Source: CAVSRC01 sp963798195 (GTDB lineage: Bacteria; Pseudomonadota; Alphaproteobacteria; Rhizobiales; Kaistiaceae). From it: DNA of 64,000 bases. The position numbers were made by a program, and so were the translations under genes. The stretch spans positions 62,001 through 126,000 of the forward strand of contig CAWCSF010000011.1 in assembly GCA_963798195.1 (NCBI GenBank), written 5' to 3'. Below, piece after piece: positions 43,471 to 52,272 of this stretch (the first letter of the stretch is position 1; the number at the start of each line of letters is the position of its first letter). Under the pieces are notes generated by a model. The model searched no databases and was not told the DNA's origin. It saw only the letters and a list, made by a program, of their open reading frames with translations.

Positions 43471-44985
43471 CTACGCCGGCTGCGGCATGCGCGCGTGCGC
43501 GTCGAGATAGGCCTGCACGTCGACGCGCGCCTCCGGCTGAAGACGTAGGCCAAGCTTGGATCGCCGGAAGAGAACGTCGTCGGCGGTCTCGGCCCATTCG
43601 TTGGCAACGAGATAGTCCAGCTCCCGTGCCGTGAGCCCGGCGCCGAAATCGCGTCCGAGATCCGAAGGCGACGTAACGCCTTCCAGCAGGCGATCGATGC
43701 GCGTGCCGTAATGCCGGCAATATCTGCGGACCAGCGACCCATCGAGGAACGCGTAGCGCTGAACCATCCCCTCCGCCCAGGCATCGTAGCCGGCGACGGG
43801 GATATCCCCGCCCGGCAGGTGCGCGGTGCGCGTCCACGGTTTGCCCATTTGCGGGAACCAGTCGGCAATCTTCGCCAGCGCTTCCTCGGAGAGGCGGCGG
43901 AAGGTCGTGATCTTGCCGCCGAAGATCGACAGCAGCGGTGCCTGTCCGTCGGGCGCGTCGAGTTCCAGCACGTAGTCGCGCGTCGCCTCCTGCGCCTTGC
44001 TGGCACCATCGTCGTAAAGCGGGCGCACACCGGCATAACTCCAGCGGATCATGGATCGCGACAGCGGACGTTCGAGGTACTCGCTGACCGCGGCCAGCAG
44101 ATAGTCGGTCTCGGCGTCGGAGATGCCCGGCTGCGACGGGTCGCCCTTGAAGTCCTCGTCGGTCGTTCCGATCAGCGTGAAGTCGTGCTCGTAGGGAATC
44201 GCAAAGCAGACGCGGCCGTCCGCGTTCTGGAAAATGTACGCACGATCGTGATCGAAGATGCGATCCACGACGATGTGGCTTCCTTTCACCAGGCGGATCC
44301 GCGCAGGCGGGACCAGCTTCGCGACGTCGGTAATGAAATGCGACACCCACGGGCCGCCGGCATTGACCAGGCATTTTGCCGTGACCGCGGACTGCGACCC
44401 GTCGTGCCCGTCGCGCATTTCGAGCCGCCAGTGATCGCCGTCACGGCGCGCGCCGACGCATTGCGTTCTTGTTTTCACCACGGCGCCGCGATCGACCGCA
44501 TCGCGGGCGTTGAGGACGACCATGCGGGCATCATCGACCCAGCAATCGGAATATTCGAACGCGCGATGGTAGATCGGCTTCAGCCCCCTGCCCGCCACGT
44601 CCTTCGAAAGGTCGAGGCTGCGCGTCGGCGGCAGCAGGTGACGGCCGCCGAGATGATCGTAGAGGAAGAGGCCGAGCCGAATGATCGGCCATGGCCTCAG
44701 CCCGTCGTGGTGCGGAAGGACGAAACGTAGCGGCCAGATGATGTGAGGCGCCGCGGCGAGCAACACTTCGCGCTCCAAAAGCGACTTCCGCACCAGCCCG
44801 AACTCGTAGAACTCGAGATAGCGCAGCCCGCCGTGGATCAGCTTGGTGGATGCCGAAGAGGTCGCTCCGGCGAGATCGCCCTGCTCACAGAGATAGACGG
44901 AAAGGCCGCGCCCTGCCGCATCGCGGGCAATGCCGCAACCGTTGATGCCGCCCCCAACAATGGCGAGATCGTAAACCTGCGTCAT
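43471..44985 (-). CDS. glpD: Aerobic glycerol-3-phosphate dehydrogenase
   Basis: GlpD oxidises glycerol 3-phosphate to dihydroxyacetone phosphate at the membrane and passes electrons to the quinone pool. The 504-residue protein starts with the FAD motif DLAIVGGGINGCGIARDAAG, then GATSSASTKLIHGGLRYLE, LIGTTDEDFKGDPSQPGISD and the C-terminal GADLTARELDY-like segment (seen as GAGLTARELDYLVANEWAET). The sequence is of normal length. It lies upstream of otnK-otnC on the same strand and its product is also the product of OtnC, so both routes feed triose phosphate. It is divergent from the ManD-like gene. Confidence 0.95.
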   Translation of the reverse strand: MTQVYDLAIVGGGINGCGIARDAAGRGLSVYLCEQGDLAGATSSASTKLIHGGLRYLEFYEFGLVRKSLLEREVLLAAAPHIIWPLRFVLPHHDGLRPWPIIRLGLFLYDHLGGRHLLPPTRSLDLSKDVAGRGLKPIYHRAFEYSDCWVDDARMVVLNARDAVDRGAVVKTRTQCVGARRDGDHWRLEMRDGHDGSQSAVTAKCLVNAGGPWVSHFITDVAKLVPPARIRLVKGSHIVVDRIFDHDRAYIFQNADGRVCFAIPYEHDFTLIGTTDEDFKGDPSQPGISDAETDYLLAAVSEYLERPLSRSMIRWSYAGVRPLYDDGASKAQEATRDYVLELDAPDGQAPLLSIFGGKITTFRRLSEEALAKIADWFPQMGKPWTRTAHLPGGDIPVAGYDAWAEGMVQRYAFLDGSLVRRYCRHYGTRIDRLLEGVTSPSDLGRDFGAGLTARELDYLVANEWAETADDVLFRRSKLGLRLQPEARVDVQAYLDAHARMPQPA

Positions 44986-45193
44986 TTTCCTTAGCCTACG
45001 CGATGACCAGCCGGAATCTTACAACGTCCGGGAAAAATGCGGGAAGCGACGTTTTGCGCATGGCGCCCGTTCGCGGATCGCATCGTTGAGCCCTCCAACC
45101 GTTTCGCGTTCGCCAAAAACAGACCATAACCCTCAACCGACCCTGCGCTTTGAAGCATGAACAGTCATAAGCATTCGGAGGAACCGATCTACC

Positions 45194-46492
45194 ATGGCCA
45201 ATCCAAGCATTCGGGATATCCGCGTCATCCTTACCGAGCCGGACGGCATCCGGCTGGTAATCGTCAAGGTCGAAACCTCCGAACCGGGCCTTTACGGGGT
45301 CGGCTGCGCCACTTTCACCCAGCGGCCGAGCACGGTCGTCGCCGCCGTCAACGACTACCTCCGGCCCTTCCTGATCGGCCGCGACGTCGCCGACATCGAG
45401 GACATCTGGCAGTCGAGCTACGTCTCGTCCTACTGGCGCAATGGCCCGGTGCTCAACAATGCGCTGTCCGGCGTCGACCAGGCCCTGTGGGACATCAAGG
45501 GAAAGATGGCCAACATGCCGGTCTACGACCTGCTCGGCGGCAAGGCCCGCGAGGCGGCGGCAGTCTATGTCCACACGTCAGGCGACAGCCACGAGGAAGT
45601 CGGCGACAAGATGCAGGCCTTCATGGAGCAGGGCCATCACCACATCCGCGTGCAGATGAGCACGCCGGGCTATTCGACTTACGGCAATCGCGGCGCGGCC
45701 GCAGGCGCCGATACCGCGTTCAATCGTGACGTGTCGAAGGGACCCATTCCGGTCACCACGTGGCTGCGCGACTATCAGCCCGGCAAGCTCTACGCCCATC
45801 CCGGCGGCGTGTTCGAACCCAAGCCCTACATGCGCTCCGCCATCGGCCTGTTCGAATATGTGCGCGACCGCTTCGGCTACGGCGTGGAGATTCTCCACGA
45901 CGTGCACGAGCGCATCCCGCCAATCCTGGGTGTCTGGTTCGCCAAGGAGGTCGAGAAGTACCAGCTGTTCTTCCTTGAGGACCTTTTCTCGCCGGAGGAC
46001 AACGAGTACTTCCGCATGGTGCGCGAGCAATGCGCCACGCCGATCGCCATGGGCGAACTCTACAACTCACCCCACGAGATCGTTCCGATGATCAAGGACC
46101 GGCTGATCGATTTCCTGCGCATGCACATGTCGCAGATCGGCGGCATCACGCCGGCGAAGAAGTTCGCCGCCATGGGCGAACTGTTCAGCGTGCGCACCGC
46201 GTGGCACGGCCCCGGCGACACCTCGCCGGTCGGCCATGCAGCAAACCTCATGCTCGACCTCAACAACACGAATTTCGGCATCCAGGAAGCGGCACTGTTC
46301 GGGGAGCGTACCAAGGAGGTGTTCCCCGGCTGCCCCGAACTTCGCGACGGCATGATGTGGTCGAACGGCAAGCCCGGCCTGGGCATCGATGTCGACGAGA
46401 AGCTGGCGGCCAGATTCCCCTTCAAGGATCGGGAATTCGGCGGCGCTTGGGACACTGTGCGCCGCGCCGACGGCAGCATGGTCAAGCCGTAG
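45194..46492 (+). CDS. ManD/RspA-type enolase-superfamily dehydratase (D-mannonate dehydratase family)
   Basis: A 432-residue protein of the ManD/RspA subgroup. Capping domain: FTQRPSTVVAAVNDYLRPFL and ALSGVDQALWDIKGKMANMP. Active-site features are the Arg of IRVQMSTPGYSTYGN with its Tyr, the metal ligand Asp and nearby His in EILHDVHERIPP, Glu in FFLEDLFSPEDNE, Glu in IAMGELYNSPHEIVP, and His in TAWHGPGDTSPVGHAANL. Members dehydrate D-mannonate or D-gluconate with high or low activity; which applies here is not decidable by eye. A uxuA is also present at 58204. It is divergent from glpD and followed by a hairpin at 46523. Confidence 0.9.
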   Translation: MANPSIRDIRVILTEPDGIRLVIVKVETSEPGLYGVGCATFTQRPSTVVAAVNDYLRPFLIGRDVADIEDIWQSSYVSSYWRNGPVLNNALSGVDQALWDIKGKMANMPVYDLLGGKAREAAAVYVHTSGDSHEEVGDKMQAFMEQGHHHIRVQMSTPGYSTYGNRGAAAGADTAFNRDVSKGPIPVTTWLRDYQPGKLYAHPGGVFEPKPYMRSAIGLFEYVRDRFGYGVEILHDVHERIPPILGVWFAKEVEKYQLFFLEDLFSPEDNEYFRMVREQCATPIAMGELYNSPHEIVPMIKDRLIDFLRMHMSQIGGITPAKKFAAMGELFSVRTAWHGPGDTSPVGHAANLMLDLNNTNFGIQEAALFGERTKEVFPGCPELRDGMMWSNGKPGLGIDVDEKLAARFPFKDREFGGAWDTVRRADGSMVKP

Positions 46493-46522
46493 CGGTTGCC
46501 TGGGCCTTGGGTCGACAAGAGC

Positions 46523-46546
46523 GCGCCGCAGTCCCCGCTGCGGCGC
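46523..46546 (+). terminator. Strong hairpin after the ManD-like gene, possible terminator
   Basis: A perfect 9-bp GC stem GCGCCGCAG (46523-46531) and CTGCGGCGC (46538-46546) with a TCCCCG loop, 31 bases after the stop. There is no U-rich tail, so it may end transcription only weakly or protect the mRNA 3' end. Confidence 0.5.
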
Positions 46547-46881
46547 AGGCATAAAGCATTGCTCTGAATCGACTCTGGCAATCCATTCTTCATCATCGAC
46601 GTCAAAAACATCTGCCATGTGCAATTATGAACAGTCGGCGGCCGCCTTCGGATTCATCCTCGCACCTACTGGGTAGAAAACTGATTCGGAAGTTGAGCGG
46701 CGACTGGTGAACTTGGCGACGAGCCGATTCATCGGAATCGTTTCTTGGCACCTACCGGATCGGCCTGATCCAACACGATCAACGGCGGCACTGTTGTTTG
46801 GCGGCTAAAGTGGCTGCCCAACTCGTTTCTTCCCCGCATTTGAACGCGCTGGCGAACCCCGTGGGACCTTGTTTTGGGGAG
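46547..46881. other. Gene-free region upstream of the ice-binding-like autotransporter gene
   Basis: No gene was accepted between the hairpin and the start at 46882. The region is less GC-rich than its neighbours, and no clear promoter or operator could be fixed. The gene just downstream has its own GGGGAG ribosome binding site. Confidence 0.4.
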
Positions 46882-48795
46882 ATGACCGTGACGCGCCTTC
46901 GAACTGCCATCCTTGCAGCCTCCGCGCTGGTCGCCCTTTCCCTCGCCGCTCCAAGCCAAGTCAGGGCCCAGACACTGGACACTTTCAGTGTCCTTGGTGC
47001 GCAGACGGTCACCAATACCGGCCCGACCACGCTCAGCGGCAACCTTGGCCTTTACCCCGGCAGTGAGGTCACGGGGCAAGCAAGCATTACCCTGGGCGGG
47101 GCTTACTACATCAACGATCCGATCGCGCTGGAAGCGCAGAATGCCCTTATCGGATTGATCAACAACTATTCGGTCTTGTCGTTCGATCAAGATCTGACCG
47201 GCCAGGACCTCGGCGTCGGTGGCGCTGCCCTCCTCACCGCGGGCGTCTACCACTTCGACGATTCGGCGCAGCTCAACGGCACCTTGACGCTCGACGCCGA
47301 AGGAGACCCGAACGCCGTCTTCATCTTCCAGATCGGCAGTTCCCTGACCACGGCCAGCGCTTCCTCAGTGGCGCTGATCAACGGCGCCCAGGGCAAAAAC
47401 GTCTACTTTGTGGTCCAAAGCGACGCGACGATTGGCACGAGCACCGCCTTTGCGGGCCAAATCCTCGCCCTCAACAGCATCAGCCTCCTCACCAACGCTA
47501 CGATTACTTGCGGAGCTGCCTGGGCGCACGACGCGGCTGTGACCCTGGACAGCAACGTCATCACCACCTTCTGCGCCTTCTCCGCCTTCGGTGGCGTTAC
47601 GGGGGGAACCACCGGGAATGGAGCGGCCGTCGCGGCCGCTCTCGACGCCTTCGTGACCGCTGGGGGCACGCTGCCAACGGCACTGCAGGACCTGCTGGTT
47701 CTGCTTGCCGGCCTCACACCCGAACAGCAGGCCGCCGCACTGGCGCAGCTCACCGGAGAGACGGGCACAGGCGCCACCTCGTCGGGCATGCAGGCGATGG
47801 ACACATTCATGTCCCAGATTTTCGACTCGGCGTTCGACGATGACCGCACGCCCGAGACCACGCCCGAGCGCGGACCTGGCACGGTGAAAGCGCTTGGCTA
47901 CGCCGACGAAGGCGCAGGGCTCGCGCCCGGCGCGGCCTTCGCGGCACTCAAGGCGAATCCCACGGGCCGAAGCGTGTGGGCCTCGGCCTATGGCACCCAC
48001 AGCATTACCGCCGGCGACATTTCCGTGGGAAGCCACGACCGCTTCTCGACCGCCTTCGGCGCAGCCGCCGGCTATGACTACCGCGTCTCGTCCGACACCA
48101 AGTTCGGCATCGCTTTTGGCGCCGGCGGCTCAAACTTCAGCCTGTCCGATGATCTCGGCTCAGGACACAATGAGATCGCGCAGGTCGGCATCTACGCGCG
48201 CAAGAACATGGGCGATGCCTATCTCGCCGCCGCGCTCGCATACGCCTTCAACGGCATGTCGACGAGCCGCTATTCGATTCTCGTGGGTGAAGGCTTCACG
48301 GCATCGTTCAGCGGCCACAGCCTCGCCGCGCAGATAGAGACCGGAATCCACTTCGACTGGTTCACGCCGTACGCCGCGCTGCGCATGCAGGCGTTCTACA
48401 CACCGGCCTACAACGAGACCAGTTCGGCCGGTCCGTCCTCGACCTATGCGCTAGCCTATGAGGCCAACACCAATTACGCCGTCCGCACAGAGATTGGCGC
48501 CCGGTTCGCCACCAGCGTGCCCCTGCACGACAAGGCCATGTTGAAGCTGCAGGCGCGCCTTGCATGGGCGCACGACTTCTCGTCGGCGCCGAGCACGGTG
48601 GCGAGCTTCCAGTCCGTTCCCGGCGCGCCCTTCACGGTCGTGGGGGCCAAGCCGAATGCCGACTCCTTCCTGGTCACGGCAGGCGCGGACGTCGCCTTGC
48701 GCAACGGGTTCTCCGTCGGAGGCACGTTCGACGGCGAGTTCGGTGATGGCGTACAAAGCTACGGCGGCAAAGGCCGGGTTCGCTACGCCTGGTAG
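46882..48795 (+). CDS. DUF3494 ice-binding-like domain fused to an autotransporter beta-barrel
   Basis: A 637-residue secreted protein. A signal peptide (about residues 1-30, TAILAASALVALSLAAPSQV then RAQ) is followed by a DUF3494 ice-binding-type domain at about 32-231. That domain has FSVLGAQTVTNTGPTTLSG, NLGLYPGSEVTG, GAALLTAGVYHFDDSAQL, NAVFIFQIGSSLTT, AQGKNVYFVVQSDATIGTST and a closing cysteine pair (Cys210, Cys231). Next come a linker (about 232-360) with the usual pre-barrel LAGLTPEQQAAALAQLTGE, and a C-terminal type V autotransporter barrel (about 362-637) ending GRVRYAW. So it puts a DUF3494 domain on the cell surface or outside. ATG 46882 has GGGGAG upstream. Confidence 0.9.
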   Translation: MTVTRLRTAILAASALVALSLAAPSQVRAQTLDTFSVLGAQTVTNTGPTTLSGNLGLYPGSEVTGQASITLGGAYYINDPIALEAQNALIGLINNYSVLSFDQDLTGQDLGVGGAALLTAGVYHFDDSAQLNGTLTLDAEGDPNAVFIFQIGSSLTTASASSVALINGAQGKNVYFVVQSDATIGTSTAFAGQILALNSISLLTNATITCGAAWAHDAAVTLDSNVITTFCAFSAFGGVTGGTTGNGAAVAAALDAFVTAGGTLPTALQDLLVLLAGLTPEQQAAALAQLTGETGTGATSSGMQAMDTFMSQIFDSAFDDDRTPETTPERGPGTVKALGYADEGAGLAPGAAFAALKANPTGRSVWASAYGTHSITAGDISVGSHDRFSTAFGAAAGYDYRVSSDTKFGIAFGAGGSNFSLSDDLGSGHNEIAQVGIYARKNMGDAYLAAALAYAFNGMSTSRYSILVGEGFTASFSGHSLAAQIETGIHFDWFTPYAALRMQAFYTPAYNETSSAGPSSTYALAYEANTNYAVRTEIGARFATSVPLHDKAMLKLQARLAWAHDFSSAPSTVASFQSVPGAPFTVVGAKPNADSFLVTAGADVALRNGFSVGGTFDGEFGDGVQSYGGKGRVRYAW

Positions 48796-48887
48796 CGGCG
48801 CCGCGCCCAGCGGAATCTGACGCTTCGCGACAATCTTAGGCAATATTCGGCCTGATCCATAACGCGCCGCCGTTATGAATCGGACCC

Positions 48888-49412
48888 ATGGAAATCCTCT
48901 CACGGTCCCTTGTGGCGCTGGCCGCTGCAAGCGCGGCAATGTTCTTCTCCGCCCCTTCGATTTCTTCCGCCACCGCCGGCGACCTGATCGCGTTCGACAG
49001 CGGCTATATGCCCGGCACCATCGTGGTGCGGACCAGCGAGCGGCGGCTGTATCTCGTCCTCCATCAGGGACAGGCGATGCGCTACAAAGTCGGCGTCGGC
49101 CGGGCCGGCCGGCAATGGGCCGGCAACGCTTTCATCGAGGGGAAATTCGTTCGTCCTAATTGGGAGCCGCCGCTCGACGTGCGCCGCGACAGTCCCAATT
49201 TGCCAGACGTGATTCCAAGCGGATCGCCGGGCAATCCCATGGGCGCCGCTGCGCTCACCCTTTCAGGTGGCGAGTACGCCATCCATGGCACGAACGCACC
49301 GAAATCGATCGGCCGTTTCGTCTCCTATGGCTGTATCCGGATGTACAACCAGGACATCGCCGACCTCTACGACCGCGTGCGCGTCGGCACCCCGGTCGTG
49401 GTCACCCGCTGA
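48888..49412 (+). CDS. L,D-transpeptidase (YkuD), exported
   Basis: A 174-residue exported protein with a signal peptide (SLVALAAASAAMFFSAPSIS, cleavage near SATA-GD) and a YkuD domain: GTIVVRTSERRLYLVLHQGQ, YKVGVGRAGRQWAGNAFIEG, and the catalytic YAIHGTNAPKSIGRFVSYGC followed by IRM (His and nucleophilic Cys). It makes 3-3 peptidoglycan crosslinks or links proteins to peptidoglycan. It is shorter than the paralogue at 36901 and from a different branch (its -G-T-N- site instead of -G-S-N-). It starts 92 bases after the autotransporter gene and is convergent with the Crp/Fnr gene. Confidence 0.92.
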   Translation: MEILSRSLVALAAASAAMFFSAPSISSATAGDLIAFDSGYMPGTIVVRTSERRLYLVLHQGQAMRYKVGVGRAGRQWAGNAFIEGKFVRPNWEPPLDVRRDSPNLPDVIPSGSPGNPMGAAALTLSGGEYAIHGTNAPKSIGRFVSYGCIRMYNQDIADLYDRVRVGTPVVVTR

Positions 49413-49429
49413 AACGCTTACTGGCAGCT

Positions 49430-50128
49430 TCAGTCGTGCACGATGACGTTGAGCAGCGCGCTATTGACCTTCATGCTGCCGTTGTACTCGATGAGGCCGA
49501 GCTTCCTGAATTTGTTGAGGAAGAAGTTGATCCGCGCCCGCGTCGTCCCGACCCGTGCCGCCAACACTTCCTGGCTGATTTTCGGGTAGATCGGTCGCAG
49601 CTCGCCGTCGTTGTTGTAGTTTGCGAGCAGAAGAAGCAAACGCGCCAAGCGCTTTTCGCTGGAATTGAACAACTGATCGACCAGGTCTGCCTCAACCTGA
49701 ATGTTCCGCGCGACCAGGAACTCCATGAACTTCTCCGAAAAGTCGACGTTCTCGTGGAGCAGCCGGGCCATGGTGGACTTTTCGATCTTGATGACGCTGG
49801 CCTCTGTCGTGCAACTCGCCGAGGCTAGACGCAGCGGCTGACCGGCGAGGCAGCCCTCGCCAAAGAAGTCGCCTGGGCCAAACAGCGCGATGACGCCCTC
49901 CTTGCCCTGTTGGGAGACTACGGTCAGCTGAACCTTGCCGCGCATGATGTAAAAAACCGCATCCGCGGGATCGCCCTGACTGAACACGACATCCTGCGCA
50001 TTCAGTCCCACGTCGGTTCGTGCGCCGGCTGTTGCGTCGAGGACGATTTTCGGGTCGATGGTCTTCATGTCCGCAAGGGCATCCTGCTTACGCGGCGATC
50101 GCCGCTTTTTCTGCTTTTTTTCCGCCAT
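49430..50128 (-). CDS. Crp/Fnr family transcriptional regulator
   Basis: A 232-residue regulator with a lysine/arginine-rich N-terminus, a cyclic-nucleotide-binding-type domain (VVFSQGDPADAVFYIMRGKV, GDFFGEGCLAGQPLR) and a winged helix (ISQEVLAARVGTTRARINFF, LNKFRKLGLIEYNG). It lacks the N-terminal cysteine cluster of FNR, so iron-sulfur oxygen sensing is unlikely; the ligand is unknown. It is the only recognised transcription regulator right of chpT, though nothing links it directly to the sugar-acid genes. It is divergent from the PQQ-type dehydrogenase at 50371, with 242 bases between. Confidence 0.92.
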   Translation of the reverse strand: MAEKKQKKRRSPRKQDALADMKTIDPKIVLDATAGARTDVGLNAQDVVFSQGDPADAVFYIMRGKVQLTVVSQQGKEGVIALFGPGDFFGEGCLAGQPLRLASASCTTEASVIKIEKSTMARLLHENVDFSEKFMEFLVARNIQVEADLVDQLFNSSEKRLARLLLLLANYNNDGELRPIYPKISQEVLAARVGTTRARINFFLNKFRKLGLIEYNGSMKVNSALLNVIVHD

Positions 50129-50370
50129 CTAGCGCGAAATCCTTTAAATGCCTCAGGACACGACCAGCTCTGACGGCAGCGATTTGTGTGGTTCACAGGG
50201 GGGCGCCGCGACCGGGCGACCTGCACCATGCGGTCGGCATGTTCGGCGAACAGAATCAAACAAGATATTCAATTCTGCACAATGCGATGTGCATTTTGAA
50301 GTATCAACCTAGTCGAACACAATAGTGCAAGTGCCAACCGAACGCGCGGGATATTCAGCGGGAGGATTTT

Positions 50371-51825
50371 GTGAAGCGCTCCGTTGCATTCATTACTGCC
50401 TTTCTGAGGTTTACAGCTTCCGCGTTCGCCGAGGACCACCCGGAATTCGCCGTGCGAGGTGAGACGCCGTTCAACATGAAGGTGCTGGTGACTGGACTCC
50501 AAGGGCCATGGGAAGTGACCTGGGGCCCGGACGATTTCCTCTGGGTAACACAACGCACCAGCGGCCGAATCGTTCGCGTCGATCCGAAAGATGGCATGGA
50601 GTCGGTCGCGATCGATTTGCCCGACGTCGTCGCGCCCGGTGCGCAGGACGGCCTGCTCGGCATGGCCCTGCACCCCGAACTGCTGAAGGGCACCGGCAAC
50701 GAGTACGTCTTCACGGCGTACACTTACGTGGACAAGGCACTTGGCCCCGACGAGACCGTGCGCGACCCGCACAGCCCATACCGATTCCTGTACACGAAGA
50801 TCGTGCGGCTGACCTACGATCCGGCAACAGAAAAGCTGGGCGATCCGATGGTGCTGATCGCCGGGCTACCGGCGAGCAACGATCACAACTCCGGCCGGAT
50901 GAAGATCGGACCAGACGGAAAGCTCTACTTCACCATTGGCGAAGGCGGGAATAACCGGCTCGGTAACGCATGCATCCCGATACAGGCCCAGCGGCTGCCC
51001 ACCGCCGATGAGGTCGCCGCAACGGACTGGTTCGCCTATCAAGGCAAGTCCCTGCGGCTGAATCTCGATGGATCGATCCCCAACGACAATCCGGTGATCG
51101 CCGGCGTGCGCAGCCACGTCTTCACCTACGGCCATCGCAACATGCAGGGCATAGACTTTGCGCCCGACGGCACGCTCTACGCCTCGGAGCACGGCCCCAC
51201 CTCCGATGACGAAATCAACATCCTCCAAGCTGGCGGAAACTACGGCTGGCCACACGTCTCGGGCTTCCGCGATAACAAGGCATACCAGTACGCACGCTGG
51301 GCCGATGCGTCGACGCCTTGCAGCCAACTTCGGTACGACGAGTTCGTTATCGATCCGTCTGTGCCGCGCGCCGATGAGACTTCATGGACGGAAGACTTCG
51401 TCAAACCGATCGCAACGATGTTCACGGTGCCCAGCGACTGGACCTTTGACGATCCTGTGTGCGGCGGCGTCGACTTCGTTTGCTGGCCCACGATCGCGCC
51501 TTCGAGCATCGCAGTGTACATGCCCGACAAAGGCGGAATTCCCGGTTGGGAGAACTCGTTACTGGTGACAACACTGAAGCGGGGGTCGATCTACCGACTG
51601 CCGCTCGCCGAAGACGGACGCTCGCTGCGCGGGCCGATCGAACGTTACTTCCAGTCCGAAAACCGCTTCCGCGACATCGCTTTCAGTCCCGACATGAAGA
51701 CCATCTACGTTGCCACCGATCCCGGTGGATGGGCGGAGGCAAGCGGCGGGGGAACGACGCAGCATATGCAGAATCCGGGCGCAATTCTCAGCTTTACCTA
51801 CACCGGCGACGGTGCGACGAAATGA
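50371..51825 (+). CDS. PQQ-dependent sugar dehydrogenase (GDH/sorbosone dehydrogenase type), secreted
   Basis: A 484-residue six-bladed propeller of the soluble glucose dehydrogenase/aldose sugar dehydrogenase family. A signal peptide (MKRSVAFITAFLRFTASAFA-ED) is followed by GLQGPWEVTWGPDDFLWVTQ, GLLGMALHPELLKGTGNEYV, NDHNSGRMKIGPDGKLYFTI, the family motif TYGHRNMQGIDFAPDGTLYA then SEHGP, and a calcium/PQQ-region NFR-like FRDIAFSPDMKTIYVATDP. It would oxidise a sugar in the periplasm to its lactone using PQQ. The GTG start at 50371 follows GGGAGGA. A large insert (DDPVCGGVDFVCWPTI) contains a cysteine pair. Confidence 0.9.
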   Translation: MKRSVAFITAFLRFTASAFAEDHPEFAVRGETPFNMKVLVTGLQGPWEVTWGPDDFLWVTQRTSGRIVRVDPKDGMESVAIDLPDVVAPGAQDGLLGMALHPELLKGTGNEYVFTAYTYVDKALGPDETVRDPHSPYRFLYTKIVRLTYDPATEKLGDPMVLIAGLPASNDHNSGRMKIGPDGKLYFTIGEGGNNRLGNACIPIQAQRLPTADEVAATDWFAYQGKSLRLNLDGSIPNDNPVIAGVRSHVFTYGHRNMQGIDFAPDGTLYASEHGPTSDDEINILQAGGNYGWPHVSGFRDNKAYQYARWADASTPCSQLRYDEFVIDPSVPRADETSWTEDFVKPIATMFTVPSDWTFDDPVCGGVDFVCWPTIAPSSIAVYMPDKGGIPGWENSLLVTTLKRGSIYRLPLAEDGRSLRGPIERYFQSENRFRDIAFSPDMKTIYVATDPGGWAEASGGGTTQHMQNPGAILSFTYTGDGATK

Positions 51826-52272
51826 CTGCTGCCTCTTTGTGCAGGCCGTGGAGAGCCGCGAAGGCATGTTGTGTTGACACTGCCGGATGGGCGGGCCTAC
51901 GTTTCGATCAATGAAACCCGGAGTTGCTTTGGGGGGAAGCGAAGCAGCGCACCGGAGCGGGAGGAAATCTGGGAGGTCCGGCCGCTACCATTCCTGGCGG
52001 CTGAATGAACGCAACTGCAATAACGCGGCGAGCTGGCGACGGTGTGCCTGATGGAGGTCGGGCAAGCTGACGGTCGCTTTGGCCACGCCGGCTGCAGCGC
52101 AACGCGGGACGAGAAAGCCTGACACATTGTCCGGTATGGCGCTGCCCGAGCTGCATTTCAGCAAGCGCCGTGGGAGGAAAAGCGAAACGAACTTGGAAGG
52201 ACAAAGCGTGGCCATTTCTCTTCATGAAAGAGGATGCCCGCTGACATTTAGTAACCAGGGAGGAACTGTCGC
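51826..52272 (+). promoter_or_regulatory. Upstream region of the ABC transporter operon
   Basis: No gene is present in these 447 bases. A consensus -35 box TTGACA lies at 51874-51879; the best -10 at a normal distance is weak (TACGTT at 51898-51903, 18-base spacing). This leaves a leader of more than 350 bases before the binding-protein gene, which itself has a strong GGGAGGA ribosome site at about 52258-52264. No known riboswitch fold was recognised. Confidence 0.4.
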
